A stretch of DNA of 64,000 bases, from positions 31,516 to 95,515 of the forward strand of contig NZ_PKOJ01000011.1 of assembly GCF_002860325.1 (NCBI RefSeq), in the 5' to 3' direction. Position numbers and translations under genes: made by a program. The notes beneath the pieces are model-generated. The model worked only from the letters and a program-made list of their open reading frames with translations. It made no database searches and had not been told where the DNA came from. This document shows, piece by piece, positions 1 to 9,326 of the stretch. The stretch is from Neptunicoccus cionae (GTDB taxonomy: Bacteria; Pseudomonadota; Alphaproteobacteria; Rhodobacterales; Rhodobacteraceae). How positions within the stretch are numbered: position 1 is the first letter of the stretch; each line of letters opens with the position of its first letter.

Positions 1-655
1 CAGTGGAATTGTCGCGGTTGTCACCCATAAAGAAATAATGCCCTTCGGGAACGGTATAAACCGGCGTGTTATCTCCGCCGCGATCCCCGATGTTGAGCGT
101 CAGATGGGAAACACCATTAGGCAGGGTTTCGACAAACTGTTCCTTTACGCATTCCGCGCCAATTCCGACCGCCCCGTTTCCGCAGGCTGGCAGATTGCCC
201 ATTGGACCTTGGGCATCGTAGGTTTCCACAAAAGACCCTGCAGGCTCCATCGGGACCGGTTCGCCGTTGATGTTCAACTGGCCGTTCACCACCTGCACCT
301 TGTCGCCGGGAAGACCGATCAGACGTTTGATGTAATCCGCTTCGCTGGCAGGATGTTTGAAGACGATAATATCACCCTGTTCCGGCTCCCCCCCAAAGAG
401 ACGTCCGTCCCAATCCTTCGCGAACCCGCAGAAGTTGAAGCCGCGGATACTGGGACAGGAGGCCCAGCTGTAGCCATAAGTGAATTTATTTACGAACAGG
501 AAATCCCCGATCAGCAACGTCGACTTCATAGAGCCTGACGGAATCCAGAACGGTTGAAACAGGATGGTACGGATTATGCCTGCCAGAAACAAAGCCCAGA
601 ATATGGTCTTGAATGTCTCGGCGATTCCGCCTGATTTTTCGCTTTTATCTGCCAT
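1..655 (-). CDS. lepB: Signal peptidase I (partial, 3' end outside window)
   Basis: Type I signal peptidase, which cleaves signal peptides from proteins exported across the inner membrane. The reading frame starts at the ATG at 655 (minus) and runs off the left edge, so about 218 residues are seen. There is a single N-terminal membrane segment (about residues 15-35), then SGSMKSTL with the catalytic Ser near residue 42, then DYIKRLIGLPGD with the catalytic Lys, and the GDNRDNS box just at the window edge. The usual Pro after SGSMK is Ser here. It precedes acpS and pdxJ in a same-strand block typical of Rhodobacterales. The family call is firm; the C-terminus cannot be judged. Confidence 0.95.
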   Translation of the reverse strand, partial: MADKSEKSGGIAETFKTIFWALFLAGIIRTILFQPFWIPSGSMKSTLLIGDFLFVNKFTYGYSWASCPSIRGFNFCGFAKDWDGRLFGGEPEQGDIIVFKHPASEADYIKRLIGLPGDKVQVVNGQLNINGEPVPMEPAGSFVETYDAQGPMGNLPACGNGAVGIGAECVKEQFVETLPNGVSHLTLNIGDRGGDNTPVYTVPEGHYFFMGDNRDNST

Positions 656-705
656 TGCTGCCGCCTGTGTTCAAATATGCTGGCTACATGGCCTGTCAAA
701 GGGGT

Positions 706-1107
706 TTAGTCAACTGGTGTAGCCTCTATCACCACAAAGGCCTGTGCCCAGGGATGATCATCCGTCAGGGAAACATGCACCACTGCGCGGTGACCCGGCG
801 GAGTTAATTCTTCAAGCCGTTTCGCAGCCCATCCGGTCAGTTCCATCACCGGCTGGCCGGTCCGCATATTGCGCACGGACATATCCTTCCACGCGATCCC
901 CATGCGCAATCCGGTACCAAGCGCTTTTGAGCACGCCTCTTTCGCGGCCCAGCGTTTGGCATAGGTGCCAACCGTATCACGGCGCCGCTCGGCCTTTGCC
1001 TGCTCGACTTCGGTAAAGACGCGGTTGCGGAACCGGTCTCCGAAACGCTCCAGCGTTCCGGCAATCCGGTCAATATTGGCCAGATCGGTTCCGATACCTA
1101 AAATCAT
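706..1107 (-). CDS. acpS: Holo-[acyl-carrier-protein] synthase
   Basis: Transfers 4'-phosphopantetheine from CoA to apo-ACP in fatty-acid synthesis. The protein has 133 residues, normal for AcpS. It starts with the ILGIGTDL motif (Asp8) and carries [11 protein letters not shown] with Glu57 and Lys61, the usual metal/CoA site. Its ATG overlaps the pdxJ stop by 4 nt, so the two are probably translated in a coupled way. A 50-nt gap leads on to lepB. Confidence 0.96.
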   Translation of the reverse strand: MILGIGTDLANIDRIAGTLERFGDRFRNRVFTEVEQAKAERRRDTVGTYAKRWAAKEACSKALGTGLRMGIAWKDMSVRNMRTGQPVMELTGWAAKRLEELTPPGHRAVVHVSLTDDHPWAQAFVVIEATPVD

Positions 1108-1856
1108 AGTCCCGAACGCGCCTCGTCCATCAGGACGCGCATTCGCAGAATCGCGGTTTCCAGTCCGGTGAAAATCGCCTCACCGATCAGAAAGTGACCG
1201 ATATTAAGCTCCTGAACCTCTGGCAGAGCGGCGATGGGTTTGACGGTGTCATAGGTCAGTCCATGGCCTGCGTGGACCTCCAGACCCAGATCCGCCGCAA
1301 AGGCGGCCATATCCCGCAGGCGCGCAAATTCTGCGTCCCTTTCTTCAAACCGCCCCTCTGCATGGGCATCGCAATAGGCTCCGGTGTGCAATTCGATGAC
1401 CGGCGCACCGATCCGCGCCGCCGCTTCGATCTGCGGCCTGTCGGCGGCGATAAAGATAGAAACCCGGCAGCCCGCGTCCTTCAGAGGTGCGATGAAATGG
1501 GCCAGCTTGTTTTCTTCCCGCGCCACTTCCAATCCGCCTTCGGTCGTGCGTTCCTCGCGCTTTTCAGGGACGATACACACTGCGTGCGGCTTGTGGCGCA
1601 GTGCAATGGCCTGCATTTCATCCGTCGCCGCCATTTCAAAATTCAGCGGCACGGTCAGCCCGTCTACAAGCGCCTCAATGTCGGGATCTGTGATATGGCG
1701 GCGGTCTTCGCGCAGATGGGCGGTGATACCGTCCGCACCGGCCTGTTCCGCCAGAAGCGCGGCGCGCAACGGATCAGGCGTGTCGCCACCCCGCGCATTC
1801 CGAACCGTTGCCACGTGATCGATGTTCACACCCAGCCGCAATTTGCCCGTCGCCAT
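1104..1856 (-). CDS. pdxJ: Pyridoxine 5'-phosphate synthase
   Basis: Makes pyridoxine 5'-phosphate from 1-deoxyxylulose 5-phosphate and 3-amino-2-oxopropyl phosphate in vitamin B6 synthesis. The 250 residues form the expected TIM-barrel family length. Visible motifs are [17 protein letters not shown] at the N-terminus, HLREDRRHI (His47), [10 protein letters not shown] (Glu74) and HAGHGL (near His195-198), matching the conserved active-site positions. It sits between DUF2062 and acpS and overlaps acpS by 4 nt. The pdxJ-acpS-lepB order is common in alphaproteobacteria. Confidence 0.97.
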   Translation of the reverse strand: MATGKLRLGVNIDHVATVRNARGGDTPDPLRAALLAEQAGADGITAHLREDRRHITDPDIEALVDGLTVPLNFEMAATDEMQAIALRHKPHAVCIVPEKREERTTEGGLEVAREENKLAHFIAPLKDAGCRVSIFIAADRPQIEAAARIGAPVIELHTGAYCDAHAEGRFEERDAEFARLRDMAAFAADLGLEVHAGHGLTYDTVKPIAALPEVQELNIGHFLIGEAIFTGLETAILRMRVLMDEARSGL

Positions 1857-1877
1857 CGGCTATTCCTTCCAGTCTGC

Positions 1878-2513
1878 TTAATCTGCTTTCTGCTGGCGCT
1901 TGGCCCGCAGTTCGTGAAACTTCTTCAATAACGCACCTTTACGGCGGTGTTGATAGGCCGAGATCATCGGTTTGGAAACAAAATACAAAACCAAGGCGCA
2001 GATCAACCCCGGGGCAATCCCGCCCACCAGATAAGGCCAGAACACATCATAAAAGAAGGATGTCACCCCGTGCCACGGGCTTGGCGGATAACCGAACAAG
2101 GCTTTGGCATTATCCAGTATAGTCCCCCAGGTTTCGACCACACCATGTTTCACCCGATGCCAGACCCGGCCCTCGTGGCCCTCCCCCAGCATCCACAACC
2201 CCAGCCGGTAACTGGTGGCGGCGATAAAGGGAAAGGTGATCGGGTTGCCAACAAAAGTACCCAGCAAAGCCGCCAGAACATTCCCACGCAGCACAAAAGC
2301 CAGTCCGGCTGCCAGAAAGAAATGCAATCCGAAAAAAGGGGTAAAAGTCACGAAAGCGCCGCAAGCGATTCCAAGCGCGATCTTGTGGGGCGTATCGGGC
2401 AACCGCTTGATCCGGTGCTTCACATACCCAAAGGCGCGCTTCCAACCCGATTTGGGATAGAAGAACTCTGCAATGCTTTGCAGCCACGTCCTTTGCTTTC
2501 TGCGTTTGAACAC
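1878..2513 (-). CDS. DUF2062 domain membrane protein
   Basis: A 211-residue protein with the DUF2062 pattern: a basic N-terminus, a TPHKIALGIACGAFVTFTP-like segment, a GNPITFPF motif and two to three hydrophobic segments (about 50-95 and 150-175). The biochemical role of DUF2062 proteins is not established. It lies between rsh and pdxJ, the place it holds in many Rhodobacterales genomes. Its C-terminus is lysine/arginine rich, probably cytoplasmic. Confidence 0.85.
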   Translation of the reverse strand: MFKRRKQRTWLQSIAEFFYPKSGWKRAFGYVKHRIKRLPDTPHKIALGIACGAFVTFTPFFGLHFFLAAGLAFVLRGNVLAALLGTFVGNPITFPFIAATSYRLGLWMLGEGHEGRVWHRVKHGVVETWGTILDNAKALFGYPPSPWHGVTSFFYDVFWPYLVGGIAPGLICALVLYFVSKPMISAYQHRRKGALLKKFHELRAKRQQKAD

Positions 2514-2582
2514 CCGAGATGCCTTTTGATCCTGTTGAACTGCACTTAGCGCCCTTGCACGCGAGTCGCCAGAACCCGCAGT

Positions 2583-4736
2583 TCACTCTGTCTGGTGATT
2601 TCGGTTTTTGCGCAACACTTGCGCCACGTCCGAATCAGCTTCCACCGCTGTGAGGACATGAATCAAATGTTCCACATCCCGCACCTCGATATCAATCGTC
2701 ATCCGGTAAAAATCCTGTTTACGATCAGTGAATTCCAGATTTGATATGTTGGAGTTATGCTCTCCGATCAGGGTGCAGATCCGGCCCAGCACACCCGCAT
2801 CATTGGCCATCGTGACCTCGATAGTGGCTTCCTGATCCGCCATTCTCTTGCCATCCAGCCAGCGCAAGTCGATCCACCGCTCAGGCGAGTCTTCGTATTC
2901 CACCAACCGCTCGCAATCGATCCGGTGTACCAGCACGCCGCTGCCCCGTGTCGCGATCCCGACGATCCGTTCTCCGGGAAGGGGTTGGCAGCATCCGCTG
3001 GTCTGCGCGAACTGGCCGGGCTCCAACCCGACAATCCGTTCGGCCGGTTCTTCTTGGGACAGCTCGTCCACACGGACCAGTTCGGGATAAAGCACCCCGA
3101 CCAGATCGGAGCCGGTCATCTCGGCGCTGCCAATCTTGGCAAGAAGCTCTTCCGCGGAACCGATACCCATATGGGCCGCCGCAGTGCCAAGCGCCTTGTC
3201 AGTCGCTTTCTTGCCAACCCGCTCCAGCGCCACACGCGCCAGTTCACGTCCCAGCCGCACAAAGCCCTCACGATGTTCTTCGCGCAGGGCCTTTCTGATG
3301 GCAGATTTGGCACGGCCCGTCACCGCAATATCCATCCATGTGGATTGCGGGCGCTGGCCTTCGGCGGTGGTAATTTCCACCGACTGTCCGTTGCGCAACC
3401 GCGTCCAGAGCGGCACACGCCGCCCGTCCACCTTGGCCCCCACACAGGCAGAGCCGATGCGCGTGTGGATCGCATAGGCAAAATCGATCGGTGTCGCGCC
3501 ACGGGGCAATTTGATCACATCGCCCTTCGGCGTGAAGCAGAACACCTGATCCGCAAACATATCCAGTTTCACATGTTCGAGGAATTCCTCGTTCATGTCA
3601 TTGTTGGCCACATGTTCCGTCAGCTCTTCAAGCCATTTGAACGGATCGACAGCAAAAGGGTTCTCGGCCCGTTCGCCGTTACGATAAGACCAATGGGCCG
3701 CGACGCCGGATTCTGCCACTTCGTGCATCTGTTGGGTGCGGATCTGGATTTCCACCCGCTTGCCATCCCGTCCCGACACGGTGGTATGAATACTGCGATA
3801 GCCGTTGGACTTCGGCTGGCTTACATAGTCCTTGAACCGTCCCGGAACAGCCCGCCAGCGGCGATGCACCAACCCGAGAGCGGCGTATATATCGTCTTCT
3901 GTCTTTGTAATGATCCGGAAGCCAAAGATATCGGACAGCCGCGAAAAGCCCTCTTTCTTTTCCTCCATCTTGCGCCAGATGGAATAGGGCTTTTTTTCAC
4001 GTCCGAGAACCGTCGCCTCGACCCCGGCTTTTTTCAGCAGGTCGCGGATGTCTTGGGTGATCTGCGGCGTCACATCGCCGGTTTCCTTGCGCAGGGTCAG
4101 GAAGCGGCGCATGATCGAATTACGCGCTTCGGGATTAAGGACGCGGAATGACAGGTCTTCCAGTTCCTCGCGCATCCACTGCATCCCCATGCGTCCCGCT
4201 AAGGGCGCATAGATTTCCATTGTTTCGCGGGCTTTGCGTTCCTGTTTGGGGCCGACCATATGGCGGATCGTGCGCATGTTATGCAGACGGTCGCTCAGCT
4301 TCACAAGGATCACCCGCACGTCCTTGGACATGGCAAGCAGCAGCTTGCGGAAGTTCTCGGCCTGTTTGTTGTCTTTCGACGACAGCTCCAGATTGGTCAG
4401 CTTGGTCACACCGTCCACCAGTTGGGCAACTTCGGTGCCAAAGCGTTTCTCAACGGCCTGATATGTGGATTTTGTGTCTTCTACCGTGTCGTGCAACAGG
4501 GCGGTGATGATCGTGTCATCGTCCAGCCGTTGTTCGGCCAGAATCATCGCAACTGCAATCGGGTGGGTAAAATAGGGCTCGCCGGAATGACGCATCTGCC
4601 CCGTGTGCATCAGCTTGCCATATTCATAGGCCGCCTCAATGCGCTCCACATTGCAATTCGGATTATACGTCCTGACCAGATCCACGAGAACCTGGGCAGG
4701 GACCATTTCAGTATTGGATTGAACAGAAGGCCCCAT
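2583..4736 (-). CDS. rsh: Bifunctional (p)ppGpp synthetase/hydrolase (Rel/SpoT homologue)
   Basis: Controls the stringent response by making and degrading (p)ppGpp. The 717 residues hold the long-Rsh order: HD hydrolase domain with HDTVEDT (His82-Asp83), synthetase domain with SDIFGFRI and a YRSIHT segment, a TGS domain (about 385-445) and a C-terminal ACT domain (about 640-715). The intact HD motif argues for a bifunctional enzyme. It follows rpoZ with a 6-nt gap, the classic rpoZ-spoT pairing, so the two are likely co-transcribed. The family call is firm; relA/spoT/rsh naming varies. Confidence 0.96.
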   Translation of the reverse strand: MGPSVQSNTEMVPAQVLVDLVRTYNPNCNVERIEAAYEYGKLMHTGQMRHSGEPYFTHPIAVAMILAEQRLDDDTIITALLHDTVEDTKSTYQAVEKRFGTEVAQLVDGVTKLTNLELSSKDNKQAENFRKLLLAMSKDVRVILVKLSDRLHNMRTIRHMVGPKQERKARETMEIYAPLAGRMGMQWMREELEDLSFRVLNPEARNSIMRRFLTLRKETGDVTPQITQDIRDLLKKAGVEATVLGREKKPYSIWRKMEEKKEGFSRLSDIFGFRIITKTEDDIYAALGLVHRRWRAVPGRFKDYVSQPKSNGYRSIHTTVSGRDGKRVEIQIRTQQMHEVAESGVAAHWSYRNGERAENPFAVDPFKWLEELTEHVANNDMNEEFLEHVKLDMFADQVFCFTPKGDVIKLPRGATPIDFAYAIHTRIGSACVGAKVDGRRVPLWTRLRNGQSVEITTAEGQRPQSTWMDIAVTGRAKSAIRKALREEHREGFVRLGRELARVALERVGKKATDKALGTAAAHMGIGSAEELLAKIGSAEMTGSDLVGVLYPELVRVDELSQEEPAERIVGLEPGQFAQTSGCCQPLPGERIVGIATRGSGVLVHRIDCERLVEYEDSPERWIDLRWLDGKRMADQEATIEVTMANDAGVLGRICTLIGEHNSNISNLEFTDRKQDFYRMTIDIEVRDVEHLIHVLTAVEADSDVAQVLRKNRNHQTE

Positions 4737-4742
4737 TCAGCC

Positions 4743-5093
4743 TTATTTCATTTCTTGCGCTTCCATCAGCGCGCGCAACAGGTTTTCTTCAGACATGTCG
4801 TCATCCGGCTTGTCCTGTTCTGTCCCCATCAACAGCGCCATTTGATCTTCTTCAGGCTCGTCGACCTCGATTTGGGTCTGGTAGCTTTCGATCGCAGCTT
4901 CACGCAGTTGGTCGGACGTCAGTGTTTCCTCTGCGATTTCGCGCAGGGCAACGACAGGGTTCTTGTCGTTGTCGCGGGGCACCGTGATTTCCGCGCCGGT
5001 TGAAATCTCACGCGCCCGATGTGCAGCCAGCATTACCAGCTCGAAACGGTTCGGTACTTTATCTACGCAATCTTCAACAGTAACACGTGCCAT
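4743..5093 (-). CDS. rpoZ: DNA-directed RNA polymerase omega subunit
   Basis: Small subunit that helps assembly of RNA polymerase. The start is taken at the ATG at 5093, giving [20 protein letters not shown], the family's standard N-terminus, rather than 14 codons upstream. The protein is then 116 residues with an acidic C-terminal tail common in alphaproteobacteria. The RAREIS segment of conserved region 2 is present. It leads directly into rsh. Confidence 0.95.
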   Translation of the reverse strand: MARVTVEDCVDKVPNRFELVMLAAHRAREISTGAEITVPRDNDKNPVVALREIAEETLTSDQLREAAIESYQTQIEVDEPEEDQMALLMGTEQDKPDDDMSEENLLRALMEAQEMK

Positions 5094-5179
5094 ATTGGAA
5101 AACTCCGGCGGTTTGGGGATATCAAGAGTGCGCAAATAGCCGCTTTCCGGCAGGATTGCAAGGCCTATGCGGCAGGAGT

Positions 5180-5797
5180 TTACCCTGCCCCCGCGCCGTC
5201 ACCGTCATTGTAAGGTACAATTTGGGCAACATCTTTTTCGCCGAACGCATTAATCAACTGGTCAAGCGTGGCTCCGGACACCGGATGGCGCCAATCCGGC
5301 GCGACATCCCGCAAGGGAATCAACACGAAGAGTCTGTCCTGGATTCGCGGATGTGGCAGGATAATCCGCCCCGGAGCCCGTTCCATCTGCAATTTTATCG
5401 GCAGATCGCGCCATTGTGAAAATGTCGCGATATCGGGTAAAACCTGCCCGGCAAAGTCGATCAGATCAAGGTCAATGACCCGCGCTTCCCAGCGTTTATC
5501 ACGGGTGCGCCCAAGGCGCTGCTCTACCTTATGTAGCGCTTCCAAAACTGCTTCTGCACCAAGCGCAGTTTCACAATAAACAACCGCATTTACAAAATCC
5601 GGCCCTGCTCCGGCGGGAAATGCAGGCGTGCGAAAAAAACGGCTGATTTCAACCGGAAATAGCCCGATGCTTGACAAGTCATCGATTGCAGCTTCTACTA
5701 TTTTCACTGAGGCGCCAATTTCGTTTGACAGGTTCGAACCCAAAGCAATTAAGCACTTTGAAAGATCTTCTCGGGCATTTTGTTGTTGCAGTACCAA
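5180..5797 (-). CDS. folK: 6-hydroxymethyl-7,8-dihydropterin pyrophosphokinase (HPPK)
   Basis: Transfers pyrophosphate from ATP to 6-hydroxymethyl-dihydropterin in folate synthesis. Seen are ALGSNL at the N-terminus, the signature [14 protein letters not shown] (ATP/metal Asp residues) and [14 protein letters not shown]. At 205 residues it is longer than the usual 160-180, with an extra N-terminal stretch and a glycine-rich C-terminal tail. It is divergent to the NYN gene at 5893 and upstream of rpoZ on the same strand. Confidence 0.92.
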   Translation of the reverse strand: MVLQQQNAREDLSKCLIALGSNLSNEIGASVKIVEAAIDDLSSIGLFPVEISRFFRTPAFPAGAGPDFVNAVVYCETALGAEAVLEALHKVEQRLGRTRDKRWEARVIDLDLIDFAGQVLPDIATFSQWRDLPIKLQMERAPGRIILPHPRIQDRLFVLIPLRDVAPDWRHPVSGATLDQLINAFGEKDVAQIVPYNDGDGAGAG

Positions 5798-5892
5798 AAT
5801 TAGAACCTATTTTCTGCGGAGTTTCAGCCAGATCACAACACGCCAATAAACGACACCGCACTGGCTGAACAGACATTTTGGAAGGATCAATT

Positions 5893-6471
5893 ATGTTCTA
5901 TCGCGACGAGCGTCTGGCATTGTTCATCGACGGCTCAAATCTCTATGCGGCAGCCAAAGCCCTTGGTTTTGACATCGACTATAAGCTACTCCGTTCGGAG
6001 TTTATGCGTCGGGGCAAACTGTTGCGCGCATTCTACTACACAGCCCTTTTGGAAAGTGACGAATACTCTCCGATCCGTCCGCTGGTGGACTGGCTGAATT
6101 ACAACGGTTTCAACATGGTTACGAAACCGGCCAAAGAATACACGGACAGCATGGGCCGCCGTAAGGTGAAAGGCAACATGGACATCGAACTTTGCGTCGA
6201 TGCGATGGAGCTGGCTCCGCATGTGGATCACATTGTGTTGTTCTCCGGCGATGGCGACTATCGCCCGATGATCGAATCCCTGCAACGCAATGGCGTCCGG
6301 GTTTCTGTTGTCTCCACTATTCGCAGCCAGCCACCGATGATTTCGGACGATCTGCGCCGTCAGGCCGATAACTTTATCGAACTGGACGAACTGCGGGACG
6401 TTATCGGCAGACCACCGCGCCCCGAAGGGGAAGACCAGCGGAGTGAGCCGGAATACGAAGTTGAAAACTAA
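5893..6471 (+). CDS. NYN domain protein (LabA/DUF88 family)
   Basis: A 192-residue single-domain protein of the LabA-like NYN family, a PIN-like nuclease fold. FIDGSNLY (Asp13), GNMDIELCVDAMEL and FSGDGDYRPM supply the acidic residues expected at a metal site. The ATG at 5893 is chosen because GGAAGGA lies about 7 nt upstream; the TTG 15 nt earlier would bury that ribosome site. The C-terminus is acidic and low complexity. RNase activity is plausible from the family but its target cannot be read. An intrinsic terminator follows at 6475. Confidence 0.88.
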   Translation: MFYRDERLALFIDGSNLYAAAKALGFDIDYKLLRSEFMRRGKLLRAFYYTALLESDEYSPIRPLVDWLNYNGFNMVTKPAKEYTDSMGRRKVKGNMDIELCVDAMELAPHVDHIVLFSGDGDYRPMIESLQRNGVRVSVVSTIRSQPPMISDDLRRQADNFIELDELRDVIGRPPRPEGEDQRSEPEYEVEN

Positions 6472-6474
6472 TGG

Positions 6475-6503
6475 AAAAGGCGCCTGCGGGCGCCTTTTTT
6501 TTT
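6475..6503 (+). terminator. Intrinsic terminator after the NYN gene
   Basis: Stem AAAAGGCGCC / GGCGCCTTTT with loop TGCG, followed by a run of nine T starting at 6495. It begins 4 nt after the NYN stop codon. Confidence 0.92.
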
Positions 6504-6555
6504 CGGCACACACAGATAGTTCGCCCCGCGATTTTGCAGATATTGGTCTGGCACA

Positions 6556-6909
6556 ATGAACCGTGAGGAATTCAACACCTTCTGCGCCGCACTCCCCCAA
6601 ACCACACATGTGGTTCAATGGGGCAATGCAGATGTCTGGAAAGTGGGCGGCAAGGTTTTTGCAATTTGCGGCTGGAACGACGGCAAGGATGCATTCACCT
6701 TCAAAGCCCGACCTATCGCTTTTGAAGTTCTTTCCGGTCAACCGGGAATCCGCCCGGCGCCTTATCTTGCGTCCCGCGGAATGAAGTGGCTGCAACAATA
6801 CGACGAGCCCGGCCTGTCTGATGAAGAACTCAAGGCACATCTGCGCGACAGTTACGATATGGTCGTGGCAAAACTGACCAAGAAGATGCGGGCCGAATTG
6901 GGATTATAG
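6556..6909 (+). CDS. MmcQ/YjbR family protein
   Basis: A 117-residue YjbR/CyaY-like-fold protein. Family marks are the HVVQWGNADVWKVGGKVFAI segment, FTFKARPIAFEVL and the C-terminal DSYDMVVAKLTKKMR. YjbR proteins are often called DNA-binding but the function is not settled. It is a single gene between a terminator and a desaturase gene. Confidence 0.88.
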   Translation: MNREEFNTFCAALPQTTHVVQWGNADVWKVGGKVFAICGWNDGKDAFTFKARPIAFEVLSGQPGIRPAPYLASRGMKWLQQYDEPGLSDEELKAHLRDSYDMVVAKLTKKMRAELGL

Positions 6910-7014
6910 GCGGTTTGTCCCATGTTTGCCCTTAAGGCAGGTTGCTTAAGGGAACCCTGTAGCCTAAACCCGTGCGCAAAGACGAATAAAGATCAGGCAA
7001 GGAACCCCTGCTTC

Positions 7015-8067
7015 ATGGACAACCCCCAACGGGCGGATGCAAACGACACTTCCGAAAAATCCGCACGCGACTGGGCCCTTAGCCTTGCGCAATACCGCAA
7101 ACCAAACACAAGACGCGCTGTTTATGAACTTGCCGCCAGCCTGATTCCGTTTATCGGCCTCTGGGCGCTGGCATGGTGGATACTTCCTTACAGCGCGGTA
7201 CTCGCCGTGCTGATCGCCATTCTCAACGGCGGGTTTCTGGTGCGGTTGTTTGCGATCCAGCACGATTGCGGCCACGGAGCCTTTGTGAAAAACGCGAAAG
7301 CCTCCAACTGGATCGGGCGCTGTCTGGGCGTGCTGACACTGACCCCCTATGCGGTTTGGCGCAAAAGCCATTCCCACCACCACAGCACATCGGGCAATCT
7401 GGACCACCGCGGCATGGGCGATGTCCACACGAAAACCGTTGCCGAATATGCAGAATTGAACCGTTGGCAGAAACTCGGCTACCGGCTCTACCGTTCTCCG
7501 TTTGTGTTGTTCGGCCTTGGCCCTGTCTATTTGTTTGTCTTGCAGAACCGCCTGCCTATCGGTCTGATGACGGCGGGGCGCATCTACTGGATTTCCGCCA
7601 TGGGCACCAATGCTGTGCTTGCGCTGCTGCTGGGTCTGATCGCCTATTTCGGCGGCATCTGGCCGTTGCTGCTCGTTTTCGCGCCGACTGTGATGACCGC
7701 CGCTGCCGCTGGTGTCTGGCTGTTCTATGTCCAGCACCAGTTCGAGGAAACCCATTGGGACAGGGACGATGCGTGGAACATTCAGGACGCCGCCTTCCAC
7801 GGCAGTTCCTATTACAAACTGCCTGCCTTCCTGAACTGGCTGACTGCCTATATCGGCGTGCACCATGTGCATCACCTGAACTGTCGCATCCCGTTCTATC
7901 GCCTGCCCGAAGTGCTAAGCGACCACACCAGACTGGCCCATATCCAGATTATCACTCTGGCCGAAAGCTTTCACTGCGCCCGCTTGCACCTGTGGGATGA
8001 AGACCAGCGCCGCCTGTTGTCTTTTGCACACGCGAACAAGCTGATCGCAGCCCAGCGACCGGCCTGA
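7015..8067 (+). CDS. Membrane fatty acid desaturase
   Basis: Integral-membrane di-iron desaturase of 350 residues. The three histidine clusters are visible: HDCGHG, HSHHHSTSGN and HHVHHL, interleaved with four hydrophobic segments (about 40-60, 65-85, 165-185, 205-235). It would insert a double bond into acyl chains or a related lipid; the substrate is unknown. The ATG at 7015 is chosen because the domain starts soon after; the upstream in-frame extension has no family character. No co-transcribed partner is obvious. Confidence 0.9.
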   Translation: MDNPQRADANDTSEKSARDWALSLAQYRKPNTRRAVYELAASLIPFIGLWALAWWILPYSAVLAVLIAILNGGFLVRLFAIQHDCGHGAFVKNAKASNWIGRCLGVLTLTPYAVWRKSHSHHHSTSGNLDHRGMGDVHTKTVAEYAELNRWQKLGYRLYRSPFVLFGLGPVYLFVLQNRLPIGLMTAGRIYWISAMGTNAVLALLLGLIAYFGGIWPLLLVFAPTVMTAAAAGVWLFYVQHQFEETHWDRDDAWNIQDAAFHGSSYYKLPAFLNWLTAYIGVHHVHHLNCRIPFYRLPEVLSDHTRLAHIQIITLAESFHCARLHLWDEDQRRLLSFAHANKLIAAQRPA

Positions 8068-8092
8068 GCGAAGATCAGCGAAGCCGCAGCCC

Positions 8093-9010
8093 CTATGCGG
8101 CCTGCGCTTGTGACAAGGCCGTTTCCAGCATCTGCACCGGTTGAAACGCCTCTGGCGGGCACTCGTGGCTGGAATGGCCGAAGGCGATCCGGCTTTTGAC
8201 GTAATCAACTGTGATGAAAGCCTCGTCCATCCGCGCGATGGCCCTGCTGAATCTGTCACACAGGGCAGCCACCTGCGCCGGTGTGGAACTGGTGTTTTGC
8301 ACCAGAAATGCGCCATCCCCGTGATAGGTGAACAAGAACCCTTCCTGCTCTACGGTTTTCGCCAGAACCTTGACCATCTGGCTCAGGTAGTATCGGAACC
8401 CTTCCGGACTAAGCCGCATATGCAGGCTTGGCAGGTTCTTGATCTTCAGTGCCAGAATATTCAGCCGCTCGGGATGGTTCTGCTTCAACTGGAACAGGAA
8501 ATTTTCAAACGCATCCTTCGGGATAAGGCTGGTGCTCCCCGCACTGGCGCGCCCTGCCTGCTCGACCGCAGCCACCAGCGCCCGCTCCATTTCCGGCAAG
8601 CCGGCACTCGGATCATTGCGCAGGTTGCGCAAGCTCGCCAAACGGGTTTCCGCCGCGTGCAGGCGGGTTTCGACCTCAAAGAACTCGAACGGTTTCGTGA
8701 TGTAATCAAGCGCCCCTGCCGCGAAGGCCCCCTGAATGTTCTTAACATCCCCCATTGCGGTCAGCTTTAGCACCGGGGCATTTTTATATTCGGGAATTTC
8801 TCGCAGTTTCCGCAACAATTCCGTACCAGTCATCTCCGGCATCTGGATATCAAGAATGAAGCAGTCGAACGGAACAGTCGCCGCCTCCAAAAGCGCCAGC
8901 GCTTGTGCCCCCGACTCTGCCGTTTCGACGTTCTGATATCCTGCATGAAGGAGAAACGCCGCCAGAATTTCTATGATTTCGGGATCATCGTCCACAACCA
9001 GTATTTTCAT
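8093..9010 (-). CDS. Response regulator with degenerate class III cyclase-like output domain
   Basis: A 305-residue protein. Residues 1-120 are a canonical REC domain: acidic triad near Asp7-9, phospho-acceptor Asp54 in ILDIQMPEM, Thr84 and Lys106. A linker (about 120-180) follows. Residues 183-290 resemble a class III nucleotidyl cyclase domain: an N-terminal strand ending LALKIKNLPSL where cyclases have a DIxGFT-like metal motif, then YHGDGAFLV like the second GDG motif. The first metal Asp is replaced by Lys, so catalysis is doubtful. A degenerate GGDEF domain is the alternative reading. No histidine kinase is adjacent. Confidence 0.72.
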   Translation of the reverse strand: MKILVVDDDPEIIEILAAFLLHAGYQNVETAESGAQALALLEAATVPFDCFILDIQMPEMTGTELLRKLREIPEYKNAPVLKLTAMGDVKNIQGAFAAGALDYITKPFEFFEVETRLHAAETRLASLRNLRNDPSAGLPEMERALVAAVEQAGRASAGSTSLIPKDAFENFLFQLKQNHPERLNILALKIKNLPSLHMRLSPEGFRYYLSQMVKVLAKTVEQEGFLFTYHGDGAFLVQNTSSTPAQVAALCDRFSRAIARMDEAFITVDYVKSRIAFGHSSHECPPEAFQPVQMLETALSQAQAA

Positions 9011-9326
9011 CAGCCCACCTTGATGTAACCAAGCCGCGCAGCGGAACCCATACTCTCCGAAGCCGGCGAACCAAAAACAATTTACTGAAAGACCCGTTAC
9101 ACTTTCTGGATAGCATCAAGCGAAAAATACACGCAGAGGTTAAAACAATCTGTCAATTTTCGCCCTTATTTGACACAATTTTGCCACAGTTTTTAAACCA
9201 GCATTCCCGAATCTGCTCCGCAAAGCGGCAACATTTTACCGCCGCTGCAATTAAAACCCCCGTCAGGCTCGACCAGAGAGACAGTTTCACCTAGATAGAA
9301 AGCGCATCCAATCACAAGCCAGAGCC
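9011..9326. other. Gene-free stretch between response regulator and ispH
   Basis: 316 bases, divergent promoter region of two genes. It is clearly more A/T-rich than its surroundings between about 9060 and 9250. No small open frame with a ribosome site, tRNA or strong hairpin was seen. A weak promoter candidate at 9170 is listed separately. Confidence 0.6.
9170..9198 (+). promoter_or_regulatory. Candidate sigma-70 promoter for ispH
   Basis: Perfect -35 TTGACA (9170-9175), 17-bp spacer and a poor -10 TTAAAC (9193-9198), 128 bp upstream of ispH. The weak -10 keeps this tentative. Confidence 0.3.

Noticed and set aside
2757..4151. Long plus-strand open frame opposite the rsh gene
   Set aside because: It is the antisense shadow of a clear Rsh protein; the translation is rich in His, Arg and Pro and lacks any domain or ribosome site.
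8093..9010. Calling the output domain an active GGDEF diguanylate cyclase
   Set aside because: The relevant segment is YHGDGAF, not GGDEF/GGEEF, and the flanking pattern fits a class III cyclase domain better.
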